Source of the DNA: Cardinalis cardinalis
Lineage: Eukaryota; Chordata; Aves; Passeriformes; Cardinalidae
Direction: 5' to 3'
Assembly: GCA_014549065.1 (NCBI GenBank)
Contig: JACDOX010000023.1
Span: forward strand, 2,235,980 to 2,299,979
Length of the DNA stretch: 64,000 nucleotides
The notes below the pieces were generated by a model, which saw nothing but the letters and a program-made list of their open reading frames with translations, had not been told where the DNA came from and did not search any database. Each line of letters opens with the position of its first letter. Within the stretch, counting starts at the first letter, position 1. The position numbers were made by a program, and so were the translations under genes. Below, piece after piece: positions 1-14,212 of this stretch.

Positions 1-3000
1 TAGATAATACTTGAATAATAATATTTAATTACATGAAATTTTGGGCCAGAATGCCCAGGTAGTGAATCCTCACGTGTGGCATTGATACTGGAATGAAGGA
101 TTACAGAAGAAAGGACTATGTTAGCACTCATGAATGTGCTACCTCTGTAAAAGNGGGAGCAATAGTTGTTATTTACACTGTACCACTTCCACAGATGATA
201 CATGACCCAGAGCTCTGGGCATTTTTACTAGGGCCATTCAAATGCAGTAAATTCATTTTCATTTTTGACTTTCAGCTGATAAATGAAACATATTAACTCC
301 AGGTGGCCATGTTGTTTGTATTGTAATCCTAACTATCCAAGGACATTTAATTTTGAAGCATAAAGACTTGCTATGTTTCAACTGCTCTGTCTCTTTACTA
401 GTATAAATCAACAACCACAATGCTGAGGGTATCCAGGGTATGGTATCAGAAACGGCACACACAGAGTATGCCAAGAACCATCTTCATTGACAGAGACCTG
501 AACATTAGATGCTGCTGGAAAATGACGTATTTTCTTAATTTACTGAAGAATGGCAGCCTTTGTTTCGGTAGTTTTACAAATTTTAGGGATTTTGAGCTTA
601 TGGAAATGAATTAAAGCAAACTGAGGCCTCTAATAATGAAACCAGGTTTTCTAATTCAGACTTTTGACTTGAAAATGTGACCTACAAACTACAGGGTGAT
701 GAGGTGCCTACCTGCATCAAGGTTCTGAGATGGTAACTCAAGCAGTGGTTTTTCCCTTTCATCTAAGTGGGCTGTTACCTATGAAACTGAAAAATGGTGG
801 CACATGACATTGAAAATACATGATCAGCTGTAAATAAATTCTATTGAATTCTAAAATAGCAATTGGTATTTTAAATTTCAAACACTAGTTTGTTGCTAGT
901 TAGTTGCAGGTTGAGTGCTCCCCAGGGATGTAAGCTTCCATGTTAACTGGGCCACAGAAGAGAACACAAGGTAAAAAAAAACAAACATGCAAAAAGCAGA
1001 AGAATATACTCTGCTATTAGAGGTTAAAGGGAGCCTGAAAAATACATCTATTTTGGTTAATATATTTTAAAGCTTCAGAGATGTATTCCCTTTTGAAAGA
1101 AGGATATCTTCATGTCCTGGAATACCAAATTAGGCTTTAGCACCATTCAGCAATAAGCAAAACAGAAGAAAAGAAAAGGAATCACCAGAAAGTTCAGTTT
1201 CAGCTTTTCAAACAATCCCACTGAGGAAAAAAAACCTTATTGCTTGAATATTCACTTTATATGGTCATCATAAATTAGGCAAAAATATATATTTAATTGA
1301 TTGCAAAGATATAGCATACCTTCCAGAATGGTAAAAGCATAGAAATGTAATCTCAGACTGGCAGAAATGTATCTATCTAAAATAATTAGATAGCCAGGCT
1401 TTATGAATACATGTGAATAGACAATAGCTATTACCCACACTGATCACTAAGGGGGACCATCTCCACAAAACCTTACAGAAGTATTTGTTTGCAAAACTTT
1501 ATTTACAGAAGGAATGTGGTCATTAATCATTTGAGAAGCCCAAGGTTCAAATAATACCAGATCATTGCTTACTTTTCTGAATTTTTAATAAGGCAACTTT
1601 ATAAACTGCCTAGGGGTTCCTGCTTATGAAAGTAATTTGCAGCTGGCACTGCATGTAAGGACAGTAAAGGATTTGAGATTACAATTTGTCATTATTTTGT
1701 ATGGACAGTAAAGTAAAAGATACAGGTATTCCCATTAAACATTGGTTCAAAACCAACACAAAGAAAGGCAGAACAAAAANGTCTTCACATTATTATATCA
1801 AGCAAGCCACAAACAGAGTAAACTTCTCACTGAGTATGAATGAAACTAGCTCTGCATACTCTGTCAGAAAAAACTAATCTGTTAGGCACTCTTAAAAGGC
1901 AATCCAGCACTTCTGCTTAAACAGGATTGTGAAAATGCTTCCAGAAATTAGCTTTCTGGGATACAGCCTTTCAGAAATAAAATTGGAAGAATGGAAATTT
2001 CCACTGACTACATTACATGTTATATTTAAACAATCATTTCTCTAAAAGCCAAAACTGTTCTTTTTACCTCAAAAATTATAGAAGGTGGACGGACTGGATT
2101 CTTTACACTGAAGAATTTAGCATCTAAATTCAGTCTAGCCTTTTGAGATGCATTCATCGAGTTTCATAATTCTTCAGAGTCTTTTTAACACTTAAACATG
2201 CAGGTTGCAATAATAGCTGACAAAAGACAGGATATTCAAAGATAAATTTGTTGTCACCCATTCACTCATAGCACTTTGCCCTCCCCCAAAGATACACTGA
2301 ACTAAGGGCAGAGTCAATTTTAATGCTCAATTTCCTGTCCCTCTTTCAGTTAATACCAGCCATATGTTTTAATTATATAAAGCTTTTATCTGGCAATGGC
2401 AATAAATGGCTTTAATATCTGTATCGTTAGTAACATCCTTTGCAGTTGTTAGGACAGATTAATTGCCATTTTCCCTGTTTTTTTTCTTTGACTTTTGTAC
2501 TAGTTCTTGAAGCATGATGCATTACAGGCTTGAAATACAAATTCAAAAGTATTTTAAAGCCTTTCCTTTGAATTTATAGCCTTCTTGAGACCAAAGGTAT
2601 GAGAATAAGCTAAATATTTCATAGGGAATCAGTATATAGAGCCCAATGTGCTCATTTTTAAGTAAAATGTGATGCACTGGTGTAATGTAGGAATAATACA
2701 CATTTTTTATGTCTGTATGACACTTCAATTATTAACTGCAGATAAAGGTACACAAGACCTTTGGCACATAGTCAGGGAAATATGGAAATGTATATAAGTC
2801 TTACTAAAGGTCTAGATGAAAACCTAATGGTTCTGTTCAAGTTTCCTACACAGACTGGAAGCTCATGGGCAGAAATAATAGTTAGGCTGTACAGGGCATT
2901 TATGCCATGCTTAAAATTAATCAGGCGAGTCATTATAATTAACCAACCCTTTCTCAGGATCCAAGTGTGTTCCATGTAACTCACCATCTGCTGAAGTGAA

Positions 3001-6000
3001 GCACAATCCTATATAATCTATTCTGTCCAGATTTCTCAGGAATAGGATAACTGGGAGCAAAATTTCACATTTGCAAAAGCTGACTCAAAGTTCCCTTCTC
3101 TAATTCTGCCACACACTAGAACAGCATCAGTTTTTAAGCTTGAATCGAATAAAGAGAGGCCTCCAGCTTGCATTAGTCAAGAATGTGTTTTCAAGCCTTT
3201 TCTAGTAGGGCTGGAAGGCATTGCCTGCTTTAAGTTTGTTGATACAGACTGTTACTGTGCTATATATATATAAACTGTTGTGCATCCATGTTGCCTCCTC
3301 TGCATTGGACTCAGAGTTGTGATGACTACACTGACTTCGGTCTTATCAACTGTATCAACAGGACTTAAGAAGCAATATTAAATAAATACAAGTTATGCAA
3401 GACCTTATACAGTGAAAGAAATTAATTGCATGCAAATGCCTGCTGATATTTCAGCAGATGACAAACCTTGTTTTGAAAGAAACCTTTTCCTAGGAATTGC
3501 TTTCAACATACATGCACTTTGAAATGTCCATAATGCTTCTTAAATACCAAGGTCCAACATTGCTTTTGGTGCTCTGTTTCCACTAAAAATACACTAATGA
3601 TCTAATACAGACCTGGCTACAGAGTCTGAACCTCAAGGACACTGTTTTGTTTTCCTCACTCTCTCTAAATTAGTTCGATATTTTTGCCTGAGTCTTTCTT
3701 AGACTGATGCCATTTGAGCAACATCTTCATATGTAAGGACTGGTGCTGTGGAAATGTATTGTTATCCAATAGTTGGTAGCACAAGGAACAACCCCAGGCC
3801 AGCAGCAGGCATAAGAAAACTGATTTCCTGCACAATCATAGTAGAAATTCCGTATAATCTCTCCATTGGGGTGAAGTATTCTGCTATGACTTTCCAAGTG
3901 TAAACAGCAACATAAATGTGCTAGATGAATAAATACTGCCAACGTTGGCAGAATTTTGTGTTCTGGCACAAATTATGTGTGAAACTTGCAATCAGTCTAA
4001 CCACAGAGCCATTCAGAAAGAAAACAAGGAAAAAAACATTTTCTAGAGAAATGTTTGTGAAGTTGCTGCTGCTCCAGGGCAATATAAATTTTGTGCAATG
4101 TAAATTTTTGGTGTAAATTCAAGATCACTTAGAAAAAAACAACTATTTAAAACAATAACCAGAATTCCTTGGTGGTTATTAGATTAAGTAATCACTTATT
4201 TCTCTAAGGGCTTCTTTTATCCAGAGGTATATTTTAACTATTCAGTGAATTACATTACAGGAGGGGGTATTATCTTAGAAAGCTGATAGGCTTTTTTTNA
4301 ATTTCAACAGGTTTTAAACATAGTGAAATGCCATGATGTGTGCAGTGCTGCTTGCTGAAAGAGAATTTAACTGTGATGAAGCTGTAGGCGCATCCTTAGA
4401 AACCTGTTATGTTACTGACTGAAGGACTCACAGCACTTCCTATATTCTACCTGTGTGCAAATGACAAGTATTTTATTTAACTCTTTGGCTTGCTGCTTTA
4501 GATTTTGTTTTCCTCCTCAATACTTTCAGGATGAACCTTTCCCATATTGCCTTAAAATTTTAATCGAACCTCAACATGACAAAAATGAGTTAAAAATAGT
4601 TTTGGAAGGCAGAAGTGGGTTGACACTGATACACCTTTTAAAAATAAGGGCCTTAGGAAATGTTAATTTATAAAAAACAAAAGGGAAGACTTTAATAAGC
4701 ATGGGACTATTGGAAGGCTGTTGCCATGAGCCACATAGCTGCATTATAAAACCCATACAGATGGCAGATAGAGTGATATAACCCTTATGAGATTAAAGAG
4801 GTGCTGCTGTAGAAACGCCAACATTATTTAAATGTTTTAAGAGCTTATCTTATTTTTCTCCTCCTAGCATGGAAATGTTTTCCTTTGCTAGTGTTTATCT
4901 TCCAATATTTTATCAATATTTATGGAACAAGACTGTTCTCTATGAACAATAACTTTTAGACACATCAGTTACAAATTACAGCATCAGNTCCTCCTAAGCA
5001 GCTTAAGATAACGTATTTTTTTCAAGTACTGCATCACCTTGAGGGCTGCTCTAATGTTTTGTGTTTCAAAGCAACAACTTATAGCGACTACGTATATATA
5101 GAAGGCCATTAATAATGGGGCTAGAGCATTTTCTTTATTGGGAGGAGAAATCCCAGGTCAAGGGTTTAAAGCACAGACTTCTGTGCCTGTGTCATGCCTA
5201 ACCGACTGTATGGCACAGGCCACCTCTGTCTCTTTCTACCTGCTGCTGATTTAAATCAAAATCACCTTGGAGAAGAAACCAAGTATTTATGTGCATTTCC
5301 AAAGTGCCTAGAACAACAGGTCGGTCTACTATTGAAATTATTTCTATACAGTTTAATTGCAAACAACTGTCATGGCTTTTGGAATAATCAACTAGTTCAA
5401 CANATTTTTCCATATTTTCATTTCCTCTGAAAATATTCCATTAATATTCCAAAGGGGTTTGGTAGAGATGGAATTAAAGAAACATAAATTTCTACTCTCA
5501 GCACTACTATTCCTTTTTCCATTGAATACTGGAACTGAAAAACTTCTAACCCCTAAGAAACATTATGAAGAGATGCTGTCATACACTGGTCATCACATGA
5601 TGAATAAATCTCCATCCCAGCAATCAGCACTGAGANTGTCTCACAGTTCACCTGTGAGATTGGTATTTAGCACCAGGAGGCTAAGGTTACCTACTGCTGA
5701 GACAGCAAATGTTTACACAGCAGTTTGGGTGCAAGGCTGGCTTCTCACAAAAGCCAGAAGCACAGAGGCCCTACCAGGGGTAGAAAGAGTTAGAAAACCC
5801 CTTGATCTAGTTGGTAGGAATGATGGACACCACAGAATGAACCTGGACTTGCCCTGTGTTTTGGGTGGAGCTTTGTGAGCTCAGCAGGGACAGCACCTCA
5901 CGCACAGCAGGGATGATGGCAGAGCCATGCACAGAGCTGTGTTTCCCAAACAGTCCTTCCCTCAAGGAAGGGAGAAAAACCTGTCTTTGAATTCATGGCA

Positions 6001-9000
6001 TTTCACCAGTATCCANCTTTGTAGACTGGAATAGAACTACTAAGTCCTAGCAAAGGAAGCTTGATGGAATGGGTAAAAAAGTAAATTATTCATCCTCCTT
6101 CAGACAAAACAATGGCTCAGGCTACAACAGACTTGAAACCTGAGCTACAGAACAGCTGCTCTGCACTGTATCTGAAATTCATTAGCCTCCCCTTAGTTGC
6201 CTTACCCTGCAGAGCCTGCAAGGCAGGAAGTCTGCTTTATCCAATAAAGAGTTGCTTAACCTCTCCTCCCTGGGAGGGAACACACAAGATCACTGCAGAT
6301 GAGTCAATACACCAGCACTCTGGGAATCCAGGGAGCCAGAAATCCTTCCACAGCTCACAGGCACAAACACCAGCAGATTTCAAGGCAAATCCTTTATTTT
6401 TCCTAACTATCTCAGCAGGGTGAAGATGAATTCCTACTCTACCAAGAGGAATTTTCAAAACCATCCATTTATTCTGCAGCAGGATGACCATTCTGTATAT
6501 TGATTAAACATCACCTGCTATGAGATGAAAAATTTACCCACCTGGCAGCAGGTGGGTATATATGTATATATAATTTTTCCTGAGACAAGCGAGAACCTAA
6601 AGAGAAGGTGCACCAGAGTGAGCTGGCTAACAGAGGAACACAATGTTTTTCTCAACTACTCCCCAAACACCTTGCATATTAATTCACAATTCCAGCATTA
6701 TCCCAGACTCTAAGATGACAAAAAGGTACAGAGCATATAATTTCTGTTTCTAGCCTTGAGCTACAAGGATTAAGTGCCATTTCCCCAGCAACATTAAATA
6801 CTGCATGGAAAACTTTCAAAAATGTTGTGTCAACTAAACATGCTTATTTAAGTTCAAGATAACAGAAAACTTCCTATTATATTTTTCATAGGAAAAAAAA
6901 AGAGACACTACACTTCTACAATATTATTAGTATTTTTCTGTCTTTCTTTTCTTATCTTGCTTATTCAATGACGTTTTTGGCCTGAACACTGTGCTTTACA
7001 ATATTACAGCTTATAGTATTACCTGAGGCTCAAAAAGATTGACAATATGCTTTCATTTTATCAATTATGCATACACTTTTCCTGGAATAACATATGTACC
7101 AATAGGGTATATTTGGAGGAGGTTCTTGGCATCCTGGATACTTGCTATTAAGCAAGGGCTGAAAAATAAAAATTATTCAGTCTTACCAGAAACAGTTGGA
7201 GAGCCAAATTTCCCTCACAATCCCATCCCCTGGGGCATTGCTTCACACCATCAACCTCTTGCATAATCAGCATTTCTCTACACACAGAGGCTCCAGTGCA
7301 GAATATGGATTAGAAATCTGTAGTGTGACATCGACAGTGGAAAGCTTTGCCACAGAATGATTTGATGCTGATCTCTAAGGTCATTTTCATGTCAAAGATT
7401 GAAGATTTTTAAAATTTTTTAAAAATATTTATGCAACCAAAGGTCAGTTCAAGTNCATTTTCTGCCATTCATCCCGCTCTCCACATTTATGGCCAGACTT
7501 TTCACATCAGTATCTCATAGTTCTTGTTGGACTGGCTAATCAAAAACTGCACAGCATCCTAAAGAGTAGGTGTACACCAATACCACTCAAGCTTACAGAC
7601 AAAATGGTGGAGCTAAAGAAAGGCTGAATTAAATTACTTGTCTGGTGTCTCACAAGAGGCAACCTCAGAATTTTAAAGTTTGGATCTGTATTTNCTTCAC
7701 AAGAAAAACACTTGAATAGTATTTTGTCAAGTAAATGTTTTAGCCTCTACTCATAGCACAAGTTACAAAAACAGACAGTCGAATCTCCTTAGATGTTTGA
7801 CAAGAGCTGTTAGTTATCTCTGTGATTGACTTTCACAGTCACAGTCAATATGTTCTCCCTGGTATTTTATATTTAAAATGCCTATGTAGTTACTTATGCA
7901 AGCTTTTTTCACAAAAAGGGACCAACTAACACTTGTTTTTCCACAGCCTTACCTACATTTATGGCAGAGGGTCATGAATTTAAAAAAAAACTCCAAATTT
8001 TCAGGGAAAGTACTGAGAATGAATGATTAAATACAAACAATGAAATANGGACTAATTCAGAATTAAATCCTCTATCTGTAATTTGAAATTAAGACTTGGA
8101 TAGAGGACAACTTAGAAATTAAATTTAGTGGGCAGTTCTGTGTGAATTTTAAGACTGTGAGGATCATTGACACCATGTTTTTGAACATACTCACCACAGT
8201 ACAATTTTATNATCTTTTTTGCTATTTAACTTCAGCAACAATGTATTCACACAGGACTTGCATCATTTCCCTGCCTACATGTACATTATTGCTGTGTATT
8301 TCTCTGCTTTTAGATGAAATAATTCCTAACTCTGTGTCCAGCCTCTATGAGTTACTGCTCACAGAAATGATAAAAAGTGAAAAAGTGAAAAGTGATATTG
8401 AACAGTATTTGAGGATTACAATCATCAATATCTAAGATCTAATGTGAGAAACTATCATGGTTTATGCATAGGAATGGTGAGAGGGGACTAATTTTAGCCC
8501 TAAGCTGATGTTACTCTAGCCTCACTATAGGTAACAATTGTATAATTAATGTTATCTCTGTCTTTACTTTGNTATTAAGCATGTTGGTCTGACAAGTTTG
8601 CATTTTTATTTTGCTTTGATTGTTTCCCAGAGNATTGCCAGAGAAATTGGCTTCCCATACAAAGATGCTTATTTATAGAAAAATTTCTTCTTGTTCAAAA
8701 CCAAATTNGTTTTAACTCCCACAATAGAAGGCAGCCAAATATTACAAGATGACACATTCCCACTGGNTATGTGGATTTAGGAAAAAGCTAAGCAGCAAGC
8801 TAACAAAAAGCTAAGCCCTAAGACTTTCAGTTAAAACGTTCGATAAAGAGGATTGGGTTCAGCTACATCAAATCCTCTGTGCAAACACAAAAAACAGCTT
8901 CTGAAAAAAAACCTTTTGAAACCTTGCCAACCATACTCCAGGAAACTCTAAATTTGTCAAGAGCCATAAGAAAACAGGTTAAAAGAACAGGTTAAAGATG

Positions 9001-12000
9001 CATGGNATCCCAACCCAACCTCAGACATACAGGGTCTATTGGGGGCTATGTGATGTACTCTAGCTGATGGACTGAGCTCAGGATTGGATTTAAGGGCTTT
9101 GCTGAATTGGGTCTGGAAGGTCCAGCAAAGAAAAAAGGATTTTTGGAAAAGTCAAGTGCTTTTATAGGAGCTTCTCCACCAACATCTATGTTTAAGGCAA
9201 TCCTTAATGCATTTATCATCTCTGTGTTTCATATAAGTTGTTGAGGTTTTCTTTCCCTCCCAAGTTTCCCAAGACAACAAAATTTTACAAAAAAGCTTTT
9301 TTTGGAAATTGTATTTCCCTTCCCAAATATAAAATTTTCTGGCTATTTCTGCACCTGCTGTATGAATGTGAGAGAACATTTGTCAACAGCAGCGGAGGAG
9401 ATTGCAAGTGGCTAAGTGACCCTTCTAAACGTGCCTTTGTTTTTTAGCTGAGCCGTGTGAATTAGCCACATTCAAGCTCTGACCTAAGATGCATTTACAA
9501 AGCAAACTTTGGTATCTAAGGCCCCCTGGAGAGGCAGCATATTTGAATTTCTGCTCACAACAGGGCAGGATCATTTCACAAGAGCCAAAAGTGTGACTTT
9601 TCAGGCAGCAGTAACTAGGTCATTTACAGCCATCTGTTCCTAGCCTCGGCCTCCCTGCGGTCATCACCAAAGCTCTGTGCTAATTAATTTTCACCTGCTA
9701 ATCAGNGCAGACAGCCCTGAAACTAACAAATCATCCANTTTCAGTCAACAGCTTCTGGATTCNTGTGGGTGGCATTTCCNTGAGACTTCATTACCAATAA
9801 AGGTAAGGAGTTTTCTTTGAAAGAAGATGCCCTCTAAGGCTTCTGACCTGCTCCGTGTGGAGCAGTGCTCTGGGAGAATGAGAAGGATTCATCTGATTCT
9901 TCAGAACAGGTGTTATCTGTTCTTTGCCTCCAAATCTTCAAGCAAGCACTTAAGCNCCTTCTTAATTTTGTGTCTGAGGAGCTAGGTATATAAATACTTG
10001 GAGATACAGACTTAAAAGANCCGACTGACATGTCATGGGAGGTCTGTGAGGAAGCAGCAAACTGGATCATGGTTTTCCAGGTCCTAGGCAAGCGCTCCCA
10101 ACACTGCAACATCCTTCCACTGCCATGTGGCTTCAAACAGAGCAAGCACCTTACTNCAGTGCCACTGAAACCATTTTAAATGGTGAGAAGGTTAATCCAC
10201 AGCTCCAAAGCAGAATGATTGTATTCCATTTGCTTTGAAGACTGATAAAGCAAACCCCATAACAGTANGTGTTTTTCAAACCTCCCAGCTCTGTCCAAAG
10301 GCACAACTTACACTGAGCTCTGAGGGGTTTTTGTGAACATGTTTNTCTTGTATATAGCCATGATCCCCTTAGTTAAAAAAATATTCACATTCTTCAAATG
10401 AGTTGTTTTAGTTCCANTGAACAAACCTACTTTTAAAAACAAACATTTGCATTATCACAATAGTGCTACTTTGATTTAGTAGGTACTGTAAAGGGTCCAA
10501 CAGGAAAAAATCATGTAGGTAACTACTGAAAGAAAAAAATGTCTTTAGATCCGTGAAAGCTGCTCAATGAGAAATGAATAGTAAGAGATTATGATCTAGT
10601 TTCTATACTGCTGCTTGTGAATCCATATCACAGTACCTCAGCTGGGACTCAGAAAAGTANGGTTTATAAGATGTGAACAGTGCACAGCATTCATGAATAG
10701 ACCACANGAAATAAGATCAAAATAACATTTCACAGAAACCATTATGCCCTCTCATGAGCATATAACAGCTTTGAATGGAAGTTAACCAAGTAGGATGGTT
10801 CCTAAACTGTAGCAAGGACAATTCTTCCCCGAATTCTTCACACACANTATTGTCACAGAGACTGGAGAGAGCTGTAGGTTCACCAGGACTCAGACATGGC
10901 AAATCAATAAGATATTTGCAATCCTATCAGCAGGGATTAAACAGAATTCTAAGGGATATATTCTGTAATCCCTGCTTTTCAAGATGCATGACAACTATAT
11001 AATACAACAGAAGTAAAGGAGATGGAAAATTACATCCTTAAAGGCTGATATNGCTTTTTGTTAGAGAGCTGGTGCATCACATCGTCAGGCTTGCAGCTGA
11101 TGCTCCAAGAGTGCAGCCAGGCATCTTCTTGCAGCTGGTTACAGGACTGGNGTCTAAAGGCCATGGTGCCATGCAGGTAAGGAATGACTATGCCCAGGAT
11201 CCAAGTGTGGTGTAGTNCAAAACAAGGATCAAATCAAAGTGCCTCATCTTTACAAAAAGCAAAGGCCAAAAATACCTTTTTTTGTTTTGGCACACAATTT
11301 TTTTTGCAGAGCTGGGGCCAACTGGAAAAGAAAGAGTAAACATACCCATGGACATTTGAGTGATAGGAATTGCACATGTGAAGAAGAAGAGGGAGCAGAA
11401 CAGTTAGCACTGGGACTCTGGCTCAGATGTAGACCTGCAGCTCTGCAGTGTGTATCAGACCCCAGGCACCAAAGCCTTACTCCTCCAGTTTTCCCTTTTC
11501 TCCTGGCAACGTGCTGCAACTCAAGNACTGTGCATGACCTTGCCTAAGCCTGGATTAAAACACACGTGGGAGAGAGGGGGCAGGGGCAGGTCACCCACAA
11601 CTCTTAACTNGGGCTTTGGTTCCAGCAGGCTTTCAGTTTGTGTTTTCAGGTACAGGGTGGGTTTTCCACGGATAAATCTGCACTGCAGAGAGGGCCAGCA
11701 GCACGTGCAGGAGCACGAAGGGTGATGAGCACCAGCATGGCTCTCCCCCACTTCTGCATGAGAAGCAGACCACTGACAGCACAGCAAGACTCAACATTCT
11801 GCAGAAGCTGGTTGTCAGCCTCACATTCTCTTCTTTCTCGACATGCAACTTTGGATTTTAAGCTTTTTTTTGTGTGTGCTATGAGACATGCATAAATAAA
11901 AATGAGTGGTACCAGGTAATTATCACAGCAGTTGTGATATCCTTACATAGCACCTCAACAAATCAAGGGAAGATTTTGCCTTTTGGAGACAGAATAATGA

Positions 12001-12161
12001 AGTGAGGGATAAGATAATTGCCTATATAATGCTGCCACAGGGATGCCTCTCAAATCATTTTATCAGCAAAAAAAGGAAGCCATGTCTGCTGGTACCAGCT
12101 AAAGATCATGTTCTAATTTTAGCAGTTGCAGTTAACTCATTCCCAATGGAGTTGCACTTAC
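1..12161. other. AT-rich sequence without recognised gene
   Basis: This is either the continuation of the MTA3 3' introns or its 3' flank. I searched the minus strand for a terminal exon of the KRAARRP type and a stop codon without success. Several acceptor-like sites (near 11338, 9883 and 7162) open frames with no family resemblance. A slightly GC-richer patch at 11400-11760 has no coding support. The open frames of 60-139 codons show no domain. Confidence 0.6.
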
Positions 12162-12189
12162 CGTGAGAAGGTTTCTAACTGCTTCAGCA
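12162..12189 (-). CDS. MTA3: Candidate MTA3 microexon (28 nt)
   Basis: On the minus strand a strong acceptor (TGTTTCCTTTCAG) is followed 28 nt later by a consensus donor (ACG then GTAAGT). Entering in phase 2 from the ATEET exon gives SAEAVRNLLT, with no stop, and it exits in phase 0. The end VRNLLT loosely resembles the IRKLLS that follows ATEETR in MTA1, with two extra residues. Splice sites and phase are good. The peptide match is weak, so this could be a chance pair. No next exon was identified below it. Confidence 0.5.
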
Positions 12190-14069
12190 CTGAAAGGAAA
12201 CAAGCATTGAGTCATTCAACTGCAGATCTATATGCAAATATGCTTTTTGGCCCATGAAGGGAAAGCACATAGAATCCGCTGCCATAGCGCAGGCAGCCAA
12301 ACATTTCCACACATTTCTTATAACGCAAATGCTGAAAAAGAAATAAATTCATTTACCAGCCAGTGTTTTAGCTGTCCCTACACAAGTGTGATCATTGGCA
12401 TGCACATGCACTCTGTTAGGGACAGAGCGTGTGTATAGGAAATAGAGGCACACTGCATACCTAGAATTGGTGAGAAAAGTTTTTGTCAACAGATATATTC
12501 CNCTTGACATTGAATGGTTCAACAGTAATATTATTAATTTGACTCAAAGGTTATGTTTGTATCATATACAACTCAAGATATATTAAGCCAATATATTAGA
12601 ATGTACTAAGGTTCTGAAGACCATAATGATCAATTTTTTCAATTCTTAACTCCCAGAACAGCAATTCTGTATAAAGAATTTAGTTCCTCACAATATGGTA
12701 ATTTTCTCTGTTGAGCTCTATTGGGCCTACAATAGAACCCACATCACCCAGAAAAATTCCTTATAGAAAAGCTGATTTCGTACAAAGAAATAAATAAAAT
12801 GCTTTATAATTAGGAGACTTCTGGCTTACCCTAAAGCATGCACATAGTGCTAGGAGAATCCCAGTAATTCATATCTAAGGATATTTTTAAAAAGTAGGGA
12901 CACTCTTCTGGTGAGCANTGATAAACATGAGGCTCTTTAAGGAGTGATTTTTTTCAATGAACTATGTAAACAGATTTGCACTTCAGAATAAAATCTTGAG
13001 GAAGTAATTTCACAGTAGGGAGAGAATTTCTTTTTCATTTGAAAAGGATACAAATAAANAAAAATACAAAAATAATAAATCTAGTAAAGGTCAATAAAAT
13101 TACGATGTAATGTCAAAAGGTAAGTGTTCTCAAAACTGCCATATGGTTTTCTGCCTAGATTAATCCCTGCCTGTGTCTGATCAGGGGCAAGGAAATCCCA
13201 TGGGAGCTGGTCTCACACAGGCATCAGGAGGGTTTGGAATGAAGAGTGCAGGTTGTCCCTAGAGATGAAACAGCAGAACTGGGGACCTCTGTATTCATTG
13301 GCAAAATTCACTGAGCATGCTGACAGTATTCAGAAGGACATCCACATACAGACATAACAAAACTCATGAGGGTGATCCCTTCAAGGCTCTAGCACGCAGA
13401 CAGATGGAAAAACCCTGTCTGTCCCCCAAAGTGGCCGTGGGCTGTAAGGACTGGGGCTCAGCACCNTGTTAGTGTGCAGCCAGCTCTGCAGGGGCAACCG
13501 GGCTGGGAAAGAGGGAAACACAAATGGGAGTTCTGCAGCCATTTCTCCCCAGATGTGCAGAAACTGATAAACAATGGGGGAGGAAATAGCTTCCAAATAG
13601 TTACAGCTTAAAAACAAAGCTGAAATGTGTGAGGATGTACATTACAACTGATATAAAATAAATTCCTGTTCTATTCATAAGGGCAGATTAGCACCCAAAA
13701 TTATATTCAACTTCAGATGTAAACTCCAGTCCTTATGTTTTCATAATACACAAGTTCACACTAATTTTTAAGACTACCTGCAGGCATTGTTGAACTGTGA
13801 CCTGATTGTAGAGAGAAGGGCACTGCCCTAAAATTCTAGGGCAACTCCAAGGGTTACCATGGAAAGCTTAGATGATANATAATTCCCATAGTTATTTTCA
13901 CTGCTCTTAATATTTCACATCCATTGCTACAAATATCTCAAATATGTGAGCAGTTAGATACAGAAGAGTTAGCTTTACAGAAATAATACTACTGCTTAAA
14001 TTCAGACAGTAAAGNATGATTATTNANATTATTATTAATAAGATTTCTTCTNAAATTGAGTGATAAACA

Positions 14070-14212
14070 AATATTTAATAAATAGATATTTATAAATAGA
14101 TATAAATAGATAATAGATATTTACCTCCTACAGATATTTATAGATAATAATGTTATTATTATAAAAATATTTATAGATAATAGATATTTACCTTATCTAT
14201 TGATAAATAATA
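14070..14212. repeat. AT-rich degenerate tandem repeat
   Basis: Variants of ATAAATAGATATTTAT and AGATAATAGATATTTACC recur here; the latter occurs twice about 67 bp apart. It is almost entirely A and T and is flanked by ordinary intron sequence. Confidence 0.8.

Noticed and set aside
5459..5878. 139-codon plus-strand open frame
   Set aside because: No domain, signal or splice context, and it contains an N; composition matches a chance frame in a GC-richer patch.
9841..9883. Acceptor-like CATTCTCCCAG followed by a short frame STAPHGAGQKP and stop, considered as the terminal exon
   Set aside because: No family resemblance and no downstream support.
11280..11338. Exon-like stretch on the minus strand with strong acceptor (CTTTCTTTTCCAG) and phase-0 frame LAPALQKKLCAKTKK
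   Set aside because: No similarity to the expected MTA tail, and the donor-like GTATTT is weak; it is probably a chance pyrimidine tract.
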